Origin: Leptospira bourretii
GTDB lineage: Bacteria > Spirochaetota > Leptospiria > Leptospirales > Leptospiraceae
Length of the DNA stretch: 64,000 nucleotides
Assembly: GCF_004770145.1 (NCBI RefSeq)
Contig: NZ_RQFW01000024.1
Coordinates: 155,368 to 219,367, forward strand
Direction: 5' to 3'
The position numbers and the translations under genes were made by a program. The notes under the pieces were generated by a model. The model was not told where the DNA came from. It was given only the letters and a program-made list of their open reading frames with translations, and did not search any database. Positions 8,894 to 17,534 of the stretch are shown piece by piece; the first letter of the stretch is position 1, and every line of letters starts with the position of its first letter.

Positions 8894-9387
8894 TAGAGAA
8901 GATCATCGGTTCTAACTTCTATATATTCAATAAGCTTAAAGATAGGAACCGATTGTCTGTCGGCAAATTCTTTTGGTTCTGCGGGGAGTTTTTTAGGTGT
9001 GGGCAGAGAAGAACGTCTTCCTCTTTCATCTACTGAATAAAAATAATATCCGATCCATTCCCCTTTCACTCGGTAAGGATTGCCAAAAAACAAATCCTTC
9101 ACAAAAAATTCAGCATCCAAATCGAATTTATTCCGTCTGTATCGGTAATGAATTTCATCCCCGTTTAAGTCATAAAAAACAACAAAATCCCCTTGTTTAC
9201 CCTTATAAAACAATTTCCATTCCAAGGGAAAAGTCCCCGATTTTTGGAACTCTGATTTTCCATCCAAAATTCTTTTTTCAGAACGGGAAATTGGCCCCGT
9301 ATAACGACCGTCATCTTCTGCATCAATAGAAATTCCCGAAAATGCAAAAAGGAAAATCAGTAAAGAAGTGAACACTCTCCAATTCAT
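8890..9387 (-). CDS. Secreted hypothetical protein
   Basis: A 165-residue protein with a clear signal peptide ([23 protein letters not shown]). The mature part is rich in aromatic and charged residues (GDFVVFYDLNGDEIHYRYRR, GEWIGYYFYSV) and is predicted beta-rich. I do not recognise the family. It starts inside the last codons of the HEAT-repeat gene (4-base overlap with its stop), so the two are probably co-translated. Its stop overlaps that of the convergent beta-barrel gene through a shared TTAA. Confidence 0.65.
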   Translation of the reverse strand: MNWRVFTSLLIFLFAFSGISIDAEDDGRYTGPISRSEKRILDGKSEFQKSGTFPLEWKLFYKGKQGDFVVFYDLNGDEIHYRYRRNKFDLDAEFFVKDLFFGNPYRVKGEWIGYYFYSVDERGRRSSLPTPKKLPAEPKEFADRQSVPIFKLIEYIEVRTDDLLY

Positions 9388-10586
9388 TTGGGTTCTTCTT
9401 CCGATTTTTCTTCCGATGGTTTTTCTTCATCGGGAACGGTTTCTTTCCCATTGATTTGGTCAATGGCTTTTTTGGCAGCCTTCTGCACTTTCGGGCTTGG
9501 GTCCCGGTCTCTTTTGTATTCCAATAATTCTAAAGCTTTGGGATCTTTTAGATTTCCCATAAACTCGATGGCACGTAGTCGCACCATACTATCATCATCA
9601 CGAGCAAATTCATTTAGTTCCTGAAATACTTCTTTGTCACCCATGGTCACAAGAGCGCCAATCGCATAAATTTTTAAGGATTGGGCTTTTTTTGCATCCA
9701 ACTTACCTGCTGTTTTTTTAAGAGAGTCAAGTAGTTCATATAACTTTGGTTTTGCTGTCTCTGATTTTAATTTCCCCAATGTATTCATCGAATAACATCG
9801 CAAAGTAGTCGGTTGGATTTCATCAAATGCAACTTCCATTAGAGCGGATTCTGCATCAGAATAAAGCACTGATCCAAAATACAAAGCAATTTGACCACGC
9901 ATGTCGGCGTTATTAAATTTTTCACGAAACTTGGTTTCCAAAAAAGGAGCAGCGGTTTTTCCCTCTGGCAATTCCCCTAAAGCACTGATGTAGAGGCTCA
10001 GTGAATTGGAATTTTTTGTAAAATCTTCCTTTTTTACTTTTTCGAGTAAGGGGTTTGTGGCTTCCGCTAATTTCATTTTTTTAGCAGAAGTGACAGCTTG
10101 TTTGGCAACGTCTTCATTTACATCTTCAAACAAACCAATGATGCTGTCTTTGTTTTCTTTTAGATCCAAATCACCAATGGTTTTTAAGAGAACAATTTTC
10201 ATCCCCATGTCTTTTTCTGTTTTTAATTGTTCACCAACTAAGGTATAAAGTTCACCTGCACTTTCTTTGGGAAAACGAGTGAGCTCACCTAATGCTTGTT
10301 TTCTTTCTTGGCTTGTTCCATAACGAACCATTTTGGAAAGGACATCTTTTTTTTTGGTGATTTGTTCTGGACTGAGTTCTTTCTCCTTCCCCCAAACAGA
10401 GGAAAGAGAAAAAAAGGCCAATAAAATTAAGAAGAGATTTTTTTTACTGCTGCTGAGATTCCAATTCGATGATGCGACGGTTGAGGGCTTGGATGAGATG
10501 TTGGTTTTCCAAGTTTTGCCTGAACTTATCAAGTAGGTCTTTGATGTCTTTGGAGAGTTCTTCAATGTTCCAAGGTTTTTCGACAT
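9384..10586 (-). CDS. Exported HEAT-repeat protein, start codon uncertain
   Basis: Contains repeated two-helix HEAT/Armadillo-like units ([59 protein letters not shown]) through most of its length, followed by an acidic proline-rich tail ([16 protein letters not shown]). HEAT arrays are protein-binding scaffolds. The strong hydrophobic signal segment ([19 protein letters not shown]) begins only after the stop codon of the upstream response regulator. The only in-frame ATG (10586) lies 143 bases inside that gene and would add about 50 residues read out of phase from it. The true start may be a rare codon near 10440, or involve the A8 run there. A periplasmic scaffold role is inferred. Confidence 0.65.
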   Translation of the reverse strand: MSKNLGTLKNSPKTSKTYLISSGKTWKTNISSKPSTVASSNWNLSSSKKNLFLILLAFFSLSSVWGKEKELSPEQITKKKDVLSKMVRYGTSQERKQALGELTRFPKESAGELYTLVGEQLKTEKDMGMKIVLLKTIGDLDLKENKDSIIGLFEDVNEDVAKQAVTSAKKMKLAEATNPLLEKVKKEDFTKNSNSLSLYISALGELPEGKTAAPFLETKFREKFNNADMRGQIALYFGSVLYSDAESALMEVAFDEIQPTTLRCYSMNTLGKLKSETAKPKLYELLDSLKKTAGKLDAKKAQSLKIYAIGALVTMGDKEVFQELNEFARDDDSMVRLRAIEFMGNLKDPKALELLEYKRDRDPSPKVQKAAKKAIDQINGKETVPDEEKPSEEKSEEEPK

Positions 10587-10914
10587 ACCGACTAAGTCCC
10601 CCGTTATTAATGGCGTAAATTGCAGAATCTAGTCCCGCCTGGCCTGTCAGTAGGATTTTGATCGCATCAGGAAGACGGTGGTGCACCTGCTCCAAAAATC
10701 GATCCCCTTTCATTCCAGGCATCACTTGGTCAGAAACAATCAACTCTACGATGTCGTTGCTACTGATGATTTCGTCGATGAGGGAAAGTGCTTCTTCGGC
10801 ACTGCCGGCAGTCTCGATGATATGGGATTCGCCAAATCGAGCCAGAAGTTGTTCTGCAAGCGTTTCCAATACCGATACTTCATCATCGACACATATAATA
10901 TAACCTTTACTCAT
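10444..10914 (-). CDS. Response regulator receiver with coiled-coil tail
   Basis: A 156-residue single-domain response regulator. The acidic pocket is DD at residues 10-11, the phosphoacceptor is D62 in [12 protein letters not shown], the threonine is in LLTGQ, and the lysine is in VEKPW. The motif QVMPGMKGD and the EKPWN end resemble receivers of RpfG-type and cyclic-di-GMP regulators, but there is no output domain. Instead, about 25 residues of heptad-like sequence ([20 protein letters not shown]) follow, probably for oligomerisation. It is preceded by glgP on the same strand (49-base gap). The cognate kinase cannot be named. Confidence 0.85.
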   Translation of the reverse strand: MSKGYIICVDDEVSVLETLAEQLLARFGESHIIETAGSAEEALSLIDEIISSNDIVELIVSDQVMPGMKGDRFLEQVHHRLPDAIKILLTGQAGLDSAIYAINNGGLSRYVEKPWNIEELSKDIKDLLDKFRQNLENQHLIQALNRRIIELESQQQ

Positions 10915-10963
10915 TTGGGACCCTTTCCTTGGAACAATACAACCCTAGTTCTTTTATGTCGAT

Positions 10964-13477
10964 TCAGTTTTGTGGCAATTTGTAGATAGTTTTTGGTGGA
11001 ACTGTGTCAAGAAGAGGGACCCTCCAGATATCCTTGGCATACTCCCGAATCGTCCTGTCAGAAGAAAACTTACCTGACCTGGCTACATTCAAAATGGATT
11101 TTTTTGTCCAAGTGGTTTCGTCCAGATAATCTCTCGCCACCAAGTTTTGGGTTTCGTCATAGGCATTAAAATCAGCCATCAGTAGATAATTGTCAGTATA
11201 ATACAAACTATCATAAATGGGTCCAAAAATTCCTGGTTCACCCATAGAGAAGAAATTCTCCCGGATCATGAGAAGTACCCGGTGCAGTTCATCGTTTTTG
11301 CGTATGTAATCCGCTGGTTGGTATCCTGCTTCTTTCAAACGAAACACTTCTTCTGTATGGAGTCCGAAGATGTAAATATTTTCAGGCCCCACTTCCTCAA
11401 GAATTTCCACATTGGCCCCATCCAAAGTTCCAATGGTCAATGCACCGTTTAACATAAATTTCATGTTACTGGTTCCAGAGGCTTCGGTTCCTGCAGTTGA
11501 TATTTGTTCAGATAGATTGCTGCCTGGAATGATTTTTTCTGCTAAACTCACTCTGTAGTTTGGTAAAAAAACCACTTTCAATCTTTCCGCCACATCGGGA
11601 TCACGATTGATGACCCATGCCACGTTATTGATGAGTTTGATGATGAGTTTGGCCATATAATAACCAGGGGCAGCCTTACCACCAAAAATTACGGTTCGTG
11701 GTGTCATTTCACGAGATGGATTTTCTTTGATCCTCCTATACAAAGCAATCACTCTCAAAATATTGAGTAGTTGGCGTTTGTATTCATGAAACCGTTTGAT
11801 TTGTACGTCGATGAGTGATTTTGGATCGATGGTGATTCCTGTTTCACTTTTGATGAGTTTCGACAATTCATCTTTTGCAGTCTGTTTTACCATTCGCCAA
11901 TCATTTTGGAAATCGGCTTCATCTACAAAGGATTCTAATTCTTTTAATTTCGAAAGATCAGTCGTAAATCCGTTTCCAATTCGTTTGGAGATTAGGTTCG
12001 CCAAACTTGGGTTTGATTGGAGTAACCAACGACGTGGGGTGATCCCATTGGTTTTGTTATTAAATTTTTCAGGGAAAACTTTGGTAAAGGCCTGGAAAAT
12101 GGTTTTTTTGATAAGTTCCGAATGAAGTTCGGCAACCCCATTGACCCGATAAGATCCAATGACAGCCAAGTTTGCCATACGAATCCTTTTTTCATTTCCT
12201 TCTTCTATGATGCTGACTCTTTGGATTTCCTCATCGGACAAAATCCCTTTGTTCCGAACCTCAGTCAAAAACCGGTGGTTGATTTCATAAATGATTTCTA
12301 AATGTCTTGGAAGGAGTTTTTCAAAAAGTTCCACTCGCCATGTTTCCAAAGCTTCTGGCAAAACCGTATGGTTGGTATAAGAAAAAACTTTAGTGACGAT
12401 CTCCCAAGCTGGCTCCCAATCCATCTCTTCATTGTCGAGAAAAATTCGCATTAGTTCTGCAATCCCAATGCTTGGATGGGTATCATTCAATTGGATGGCT
12501 ACAAAGTTAGGAAGTTCTTTCAGATTTTGATTCGATTCACGATACTGAATTAAAATATCTTGGAGAGAAGCACAAACCATAAAGTATTGTTGTTTGAGTC
12601 TTAGCACCTTTCCTTGTTCGGTGGTGTCATTGGGATACAATACTTTGGAAATATTTTCGGAAATAGATTTATCTTGTACGGCTTTCATATAATCACCGTG
12701 GTTAAAATAATCCAAATTAAATTCTTCTGAAGATTTGGCGGCCCAGAGCCTTAAATAGTTCACCGTACTCGTGTTAAATCCAGGGATGGGATAATCATGT
12801 GCAGAAGCAAGAACCGTTTCATCAGGAACCCAATCATGTTGGATTTTTCCTTTCCCCGAAACCCTTGTTTCTGTATGACCAAAAAAACCAACAGAAAAGG
12901 AAATATCTGACCTTACCACTTCATAAGGAACCCCGTCTGCATCCCAGTGGTCGGGCATTTCCAATTGGCTTCCATTGGCAATGATTTGGTTAAAAATTCC
13001 ATAATCATATCGAATTCCATACCCAAACCCAGGGACATTCAGTGTGGCCATTGAATCTAAAAAACAAGCCGCAAGCCGGCCAAGGCCACCGTTACCAAGT
13101 CCTGCATCGGTTTCAAATTCTAAAACATCCGTTAGTTCAAAACCAATCCCTCGAAGCATCACTTGGATGGTTTCGTATAACCCCAGATTGATGAGAGCAT
13201 TCATAAGAGTGCGGCCCATTAAAAATTCTAATGAAAAATAAAACACTCGTTTGGGATTTTCATTACGATAACGTTCGTGAGTGACATTCAAACGATCGAT
13301 TAAAAAGTCTCTGATGGTATGTCCAAGTGCTTTGTATATATCTTCGTTTTTAAGATTGAATCTGTTTTTGCCAATGGTATATTCCAAATGGTGGGCAAAT
13401 TGTTTTTCCATCGAAGCCAAGTCGGCTTTTTGTTCTTCTGATAAAAGGGTAATTAAACGAGGATTGTTGACAACCAT
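10964..13477 (-). CDS. glgP: Glycogen/starch phosphorylase
   Basis: Releases glucose-1-phosphate from alpha-1,4-glucans using pyridoxal phosphate. The 837-residue length is standard for GT35 phosphorylases. Visible signatures include GRLAACFLDSMATLNVPGFG, the substrate-site segment around NDTHPSIGIAELMR, and the PLP-binding region EASGTSNMKFMLNGALTIGT, where the Schiff-base lysine falls near residue 670. No other glycogen genes are adjacent, so the enzyme seems to stand alone with the downstream response regulator. The start at 13477 gives MVVNNPRLITLLSEEQKADL; I see no strong Shine-Dalgarno. Confidence 0.95.
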   Translation of the reverse strand: MVVNNPRLITLLSEEQKADLASMEKQFAHHLEYTIGKNRFNLKNEDIYKALGHTIRDFLIDRLNVTHERYRNENPKRVFYFSLEFLMGRTLMNALINLGLYETIQVMLRGIGFELTDVLEFETDAGLGNGGLGRLAACFLDSMATLNVPGFGYGIRYDYGIFNQIIANGSQLEMPDHWDADGVPYEVVRSDISFSVGFFGHTETRVSGKGKIQHDWVPDETVLASAHDYPIPGFNTSTVNYLRLWAAKSSEEFNLDYFNHGDYMKAVQDKSISENISKVLYPNDTTEQGKVLRLKQQYFMVCASLQDILIQYRESNQNLKELPNFVAIQLNDTHPSIGIAELMRIFLDNEEMDWEPAWEIVTKVFSYTNHTVLPEALETWRVELFEKLLPRHLEIIYEINHRFLTEVRNKGILSDEEIQRVSIIEEGNEKRIRMANLAVIGSYRVNGVAELHSELIKKTIFQAFTKVFPEKFNNKTNGITPRRWLLQSNPSLANLISKRIGNGFTTDLSKLKELESFVDEADFQNDWRMVKQTAKDELSKLIKSETGITIDPKSLIDVQIKRFHEYKRQLLNILRVIALYRRIKENPSREMTPRTVIFGGKAAPGYYMAKLIIKLINNVAWVINRDPDVAERLKVVFLPNYRVSLAEKIIPGSNLSEQISTAGTEASGTSNMKFMLNGALTIGTLDGANVEILEEVGPENIYIFGLHTEEVFRLKEAGYQPADYIRKNDELHRVLLMIRENFFSMGEPGIFGPIYDSLYYTDNYLLMADFNAYDETQNLVARDYLDETTWTKKSILNVARSGKFSSDRTIREYAKDIWRVPLLDTVPPKTIYKLPQN

Positions 13478-13529
13478 GCTAAAGGATGGTAAAGAACCCG
13501 AGAAAGAGATTCAAGTAAAAAGAAAATTT

Positions 13530-13994
13530 TTAATCGCGAGCGCTGACCTTTCGTTCCAAAGTAAGTACTGCATCTTTCCCGATTTTATGTTTGGCGAACC
13601 AACCTTGGTTGACTTCCAAAGCATACATCGCCGGTTTTCTTGCATTATAAACTTCTTCGGTTTGGTTGGGTTTCATATCGAATGATTCTAAAAGTCGCAT
13701 ATCTTCTGAAAAATAACCAATCGACAAAGGGATAAGGGTGTTCTTCATCCAAAAACTTAAAAAATCGGAACGAGGAAAAACAAAAAGCATTCCTTCATCC
13801 TCTCCGAGTTTCGTACGATACATAAGACCTGTGGCTCTCGTAGAAGGAGTGTTGGCAATTTCTAATTTCAAAACACGGTCAGCTACACTCCCGAAAAGAA
13901 CCTCGGGAGTATTGGTTTGTGACGGAAAGGATTCTGCCTGTTTACAAACAGAAAGAATAAGTAAAACGAGTAGAATTCCAATCCGTGTTTTCAT
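13530..13994 (-). CDS. DUF192 family exported protein
   Basis: A 154-residue protein with an N-terminal signal segment (MKTRIGILLVLLILSVC) whose cysteine could be a relaxed lipobox. The remainder matches DUF192: EIANTPSTRATGLMYR, GMLFVFPRSDFLSFWMKNT, IPLSIGYF and the terminal HKIGKDAVLTLE. The family is a small beta-barrel of unresolved function, often secreted. It begins three bases after the crotonase stop, with an AAAGG in the overlap region serving as ribosome binding site, so the two genes appear to form an operon. Confidence 0.82.
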   Translation of the reverse strand: MKTRIGILLVLLILSVCKQAESFPSQTNTPEVLFGSVADRVLKLEIANTPSTRATGLMYRTKLGEDEGMLFVFPRSDFLSFWMKNTLIPLSIGYFSEDMRLLESFDMKPNQTEEVYNARKPAMYALEVNQGWFAKHKIGKDAVLTLERKVSARD

Positions 13995-13997
13995 AGA

Positions 13998-14768
13998 TTA
14001 ACCTTTGAAGTTTGGTTTTCTTTTTTCGAGGAAAGCAGAAAGACCTTCTTTCGTTTCTTCGTCGGCAAACCTTCCACCAAAAAGTTGTTTTTCCCAATCC
14101 AATCCACGATCCATATTGGTTTCTAAACCTTGGCGAATAGCAGTTTTTGCCGCCTTAATCGCGTTAGGTCCACGAGACAAAATAGTAGAAAGTGTTTTTT
14201 CGGATTCGTTTAATAACTCTGCTGGGTCGACAACCTTATTGATCAGGCCAAGTCTATATCCTTCGTCCGCAGAAATCATATCCCCGGATAGAATGAGTTC
14301 TGTAGCTCTTCCCACTCCAATGAGTCGAGGAAGTCTTTGGGAACCACCAAATCCTGGAAGTAAACCAAGTGTCACTTCAGGTAAACCTAATTTGGCAGAA
14401 GCTACCGCATAACGGATATCACATGCCATAGCCAACTCCATTCCTCCACCCAAACAAAATCCATTGATAGCAGCAATAGAGATAAGATTTGATAATTCCA
14501 TTTTTCTAAAAACAGTTTGTCCAAGTTCAGAAAAAGCCTGTCCTTCCCGAACATTAAACTCTTTCATTTTAGCAATGTCTGCCCCAGCCACAAAAGCTTT
14601 TCCCTCTCCAGTCAGAATGAACCCTCTTACGGCTGGATTGGATTCCAATTCTTCCACCATCTCACCGATCTGTGTGATGACTACGTCGTTCAGTGCATTT
14701 AAGGCCTCTGGCCTTTTGATGGTAACAAGAGCAAAATTGGATTTAATTTGGATATCTAAAAAAGACAA
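13998..14768 (-). CDS. Enoyl-CoA hydratase/isomerase (crotonase)
   Basis: A 256-residue crotonase superfamily enzyme, probably hydrating 2-enoyl-CoA in fatty-acid beta-oxidation, a core energy route in Leptospira. Oxyanion-hole segments are visible: GKAFVAGADIAKMKEF and NGFCLGGGMELAMACDIRYA. The two catalytic glutamates of hydratases correspond to the E of GGGMELA and to LGLPEVTLGLLPGFGG. The start is TTG with AGGAG seven bases upstream, better supported than any ATG. It lies 11 bases downstream of the SpoIIE-type phosphatase gene. The exact acyl specificity cannot be read. Confidence 0.87.
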   Translation of the reverse strand: MSFLDIQIKSNFALVTIKRPEALNALNDVVITQIGEMVEELESNPAVRGFILTGEGKAFVAGADIAKMKEFNVREGQAFSELGQTVFRKMELSNLISIAAINGFCLGGGMELAMACDIRYAVASAKLGLPEVTLGLLPGFGGSQRLPRLIGVGRATELILSGDMISADEGYRLGLINKVVDPAELLNESEKTLSTILSRGPNAIKAAKTAIRQGLETNMDRGLDWEKQLFGGRFADEETKEGLSAFLEKRKPNFKG

Positions 14769-14779
14769 ATGAATTCTCC

Positions 14780-16147
14780 TTATTCTTCTACTTCCAATAT
14801 GAGAAACATGGTGTCATCAGAAAAACTATCGAGTCCGTAGTTGGTTTTTAATTCGGTGAGTAACCTAAGTTCCAGTTCTTTGATATTAGAACTTTGTCTG
14901 TGTCGATTGAGAAGTGCCAGTAGGCCTTCAGTTCCCAAGGAATTTCCTTCTGGATCTGTCGATTCAATGAGACCATCCGTATAAATAAAAAAACGATCAC
15001 CTGAAGCAATGGGCATTGTTTTTTCGGAAATTGGAGGGATTTTAATATTGAACCCAAGAATCGCACCTTGGGTTTCCAATTCCTGAAAGTCTTCCCCTTT
15101 GTGTGCCAAAATCAAATAGGGATGGCCTGCATTTCCCAGGGTTAATTTTTTTTCGATAAAATCAAAAAATAAATAAATAGCAGAGGCATGGTATTTGTTT
15201 AAGTCATGAGCCAAACGATCATCTAAATAATCCATGAGTTTGGCTGGAGCTGTTTTAAAACGATAAGGAATGGTGGATACAAGGACTTTCATGATGGATG
15301 CAACCATCGCAGAAGAAATTCCATGACCTGCCACATCGGTTAAAAAAACTCCAACGTTTCCTTCCCGGAGTTGTACAAAATCAAAGAAGTCACCACCGAT
15401 GACATTGGGACTTTTTCGATAATAAGTAAAAGCAAGACTAGGAATTTTGATATTACCAGGGAAGAGTGCATCTTGTACTTTTTTTGCAAGTTCTAACTCG
15501 TGTAACATAAACCTTCTTTCTTCCGAAAGATTGTACATGTCTGTTGTGTCTTTTCGTTTGTTTAAAACAAAAACAGTTCCGAGAGTCGCACTCCCCCAAT
15601 ACACTAAAATCAAAAAGTATTTACTAAAAAAAGAAAACTGATCAGAAACAGAAGAAGGTAAATTAAATATATAAACAATATGTAATATAGAAAAATAAAA
15701 AGCGCTCAGGATACATGCCTTGGGATCAAGCCTTGTGCTATACAAAAGAATGGGAAAAATAAAAGACATGAGATAGGAGTTTAATAAATAAAAACTCCCA
15801 AGGGATGGGAAGGAATGGATTCCCAACATAAAAACTACATATACAAGACCATCTCCTACAAACCCACTGAAGTAAATGACTCTTTGGATCGGAATATTTT
15901 TTGTATAAAACTGTAATAGTAGAATCAGCCGAGCGATCGATACACCAAGAAGATACGGCAAAATTCGCATTTGGATTTCGGAAAACGGAGGTGCAATTAA
16001 TAAGGAATAAACAATGATATGAGTGATAAAAATATAAAAGGTATATTCTTTATCATAGCGGGCTTCTACTAACTTTAAAATCTCCCATTCTGATTTAGTA
16101 GGTTTACGAAAGATTTCTTTAAAGTATAAATAAAACGAACGTGTCAA
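14780..16147 (-). CDS. Membrane PP2C/SpoIIE-type serine phosphatase (RsbU-like)
   Basis: A 455-residue protein. Residues about 40-205 hold roughly six transmembrane helices, followed by a linker and a SpoIIE/PP2C phosphatase domain (about 225-455). The domain has the metal-binding motifs GGDFFDF, FLTDVAGHGISSAM, FFIYTDGLIES and SDDTMFL. Such enzymes dephosphorylate STAS anti-anti-sigma proteins in partner-switching control; a STAS protein is encoded at 45509-45850, but a link is only conjecture. The start is TTG immediately after the TGA of the upstream gene, with GGGGAG eight bases before it inside that gene, indicating translational coupling. Confidence 0.87.
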   Translation of the reverse strand: MTRSFYLYFKEIFRKPTKSEWEILKLVEARYDKEYTFYIFITHIIVYSLLIAPPFSEIQMRILPYLLGVSIARLILLLQFYTKNIPIQRVIYFSGFVGDGLVYVVFMLGIHSFPSLGSFYLLNSYLMSFIFPILLYSTRLDPKACILSAFYFSILHIVYIFNLPSSVSDQFSFFSKYFLILVYWGSATLGTVFVLNKRKDTTDMYNLSEERRFMLHELELAKKVQDALFPGNIKIPSLAFTYYRKSPNVIGGDFFDFVQLREGNVGVFLTDVAGHGISSAMVASIMKVLVSTIPYRFKTAPAKLMDYLDDRLAHDLNKYHASAIYLFFDFIEKKLTLGNAGHPYLILAHKGEDFQELETQGAILGFNIKIPPISEKTMPIASGDRFFIYTDGLIESTDPEGNSLGTEGLLALLNRHRQSSNIKELELRLLTELKTNYGLDSFSDDTMFLILEVEE

Positions 16148-16489
16148 TCAGGGTTCTCCCCATACCAAAGTTTGGATCTCTGATCCATTCAAGGTGATGG
16201 TGAAAGGTTTTCCGGAATCCAAATACTTGTCCATTTGATTCGCAAGTTCGAACGCTTTTTTCTCATCTTCCATTCGGAAGAAAAAAGGGTGAGACAGGGC
16301 CTTATAATTGTAGGGGAATCGTTCGGAAACAATGAGTGTCACCCGGTAATGGTCGGGCCTCCTTTCCATTACAATATGAGAGACTTCTTTTCTAGTTAAA
16401 ATCCGAACATCAGGTCGTAAATTCCACGGATTGATTTCAGCGAAAAGGATTCCGGGTAAAAAAAAGCATAGACCAACAAATCCTTTCAT
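16148..16489 (-). CDS. Small secreted hypothetical protein
   Basis: A 113-residue protein with a signal peptide (MKGFVGLCFFLPGILFA) and a mature domain that I do not recognise (VSHIVMERRPDHYRVTLIV, FFFRMEDEKKAFELANQMDK). A TTG four codons upstream (16501) is the alternative start; neither has an obvious Shine-Dalgarno. It precedes the membrane phosphatase with no intergenic space and could be its periplasmic partner, which is inference from position. Its start lies 7-19 bases from the start of the divergent gene, so the promoters must overlap coding sequence. Confidence 0.65.
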   Translation of the reverse strand: MKGFVGLCFFLPGILFAEINPWNLRPDVRILTRKEVSHIVMERRPDHYRVTLIVSERFPYNYKALSHPFFFRMEDEKKAFELANQMDKYLDSGKPFTITLNGSEIQTLVWGEP

Positions 16490-16508
16490 ATAGAAATACA
16501 ATCGGCAA

Positions 16509-17534
16509 ATGCGAACGAATCCTTACATCATATCCCTCTTTCCTTTTCTTTTTTGGGTCTGCACACCCAATTCATTTTCCCTTCCCGAAAACCCGTATGC
16601 CAGTTGGGCAAAAAATAATATTGGATTACAATCAAAGAATCTTCCGCAGATCCAAGGCAGTTGGAATACAAGAGTTTATCCTTTGGATTCCAAACGGTTG
16701 GACACTCTCACAAACATCAATGCCATCGATGGAATTGCAGACGTTCCCAAACCCACTAAGGATTTATCTCCCTGGAAAAAAGAACTAGGCCAAATGAATC
16801 AATCCATGCCAAAAGAACTCAGTAGGCTTTTGGATTCTTATGTTTACGGAATATTTTTTGTCACAGACTTAGGTTCCACAGGACTCACAGGGATTGTCAG
16901 AGATGAGCAGGGAAAACCAATCGGTGGGATCTTATTTTTAGATTCGGGTCTCCTCATCCAAGGTTGTAATGACTGGGCCACAAAAAAAGAATCTACAGCT
17001 TTTTTACCTTCTAAGGAACATTCCATCCAAGTCCACTTAGATGATTCTAATTCCAAAGAAATTGCACTTCGATTCATCATCTTACATGAGTTAGGCCATA
17101 TTTTATCCATCGTTTATAAACAACTCCCCGATTTTTCAGAAGCACAAAGAGATTTTAGAAAATTTCCTCTCTTCGATGGAATATGGTGGTCGGAAACTGA
17201 GTCTCCCTACGAAGCCACTTTTTTTCCCGAAAGAAACAAAATCAAATTTTACCAAAGTTCTCCAACTCTTTCCTTATTTCCAGAAGGAAAACTAATTTAT
17301 AAAAAACTAACCAATACTGGGTTTGTTTCGTTATATGCAGCAACAAATGCAGATGATACCTATGCAGAAGCATTTGCACAATATGTACATGTGTTTTTAT
17401 ACAAAAAAGAATATAAGGTTATCCTAACTTCCAATGGAAATTCGGAAACAATCCTCCTCGATCCGATTCGAAAAGAAGGAGGGAGAAGATTTCGTGAAAC
17501 ATTCCAAAACATTTTTGCAAATCAAAGTCCTTAG
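16509..17534 (+). CDS. Secreted protein with HExxH metalloprotease-like motif
   Basis: A 341-residue protein with a signal peptide (IISLFPFLFWVCTPNSFS). Near residues 190-205 there is a helix with the zinc-protease motif HELGH (RFIILHELGHILS). A downstream segment DTYAEAFAQYVHVFLYKKEY could supply a third glutamate ligand, as in gluzincins. A putative peptidase role is inferred; I cannot assign a MEROPS family. The ATG has only a weak upstream signal. The 3' end overlaps the downstream beta-barrel gene by 41 bases, suggesting co-transcription and possibly a shared job at the outer membrane. Confidence 0.7.
   Translation: MRTNPYIISLFPFLFWVCTPNSFSLPENPYASWAKNNIGLQSKNLPQIQGSWNTRVYPLDSKRLDTLTNINAIDGIADVPKPTKDLSPWKKELGQMNQSMPKELSRLLDSYVYGIFFVTDLGSTGLTGIVRDEQGKPIGGILFLDSGLLIQGCNDWATKKESTAFLPSKEHSIQVHLDDSNSKEIALRFIILHELGHILSIVYKQLPDFSEAQRDFRKFPLFDGIWWSETESPYEATFFPERNKIKFYQSSPTLSLFPEGKLIYKKLTNTGFVSLYAATNADDTYAEAFAQYVHVFLYKKEYKVILTSNGNSETILLDPIRKEGGRRFRETFQNIFANQSP

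Noticed and set aside
11796..12125. 109-residue plus-strand frame
   Set aside because: Antisense inside glgP, with no ribosome site or recognisable features.
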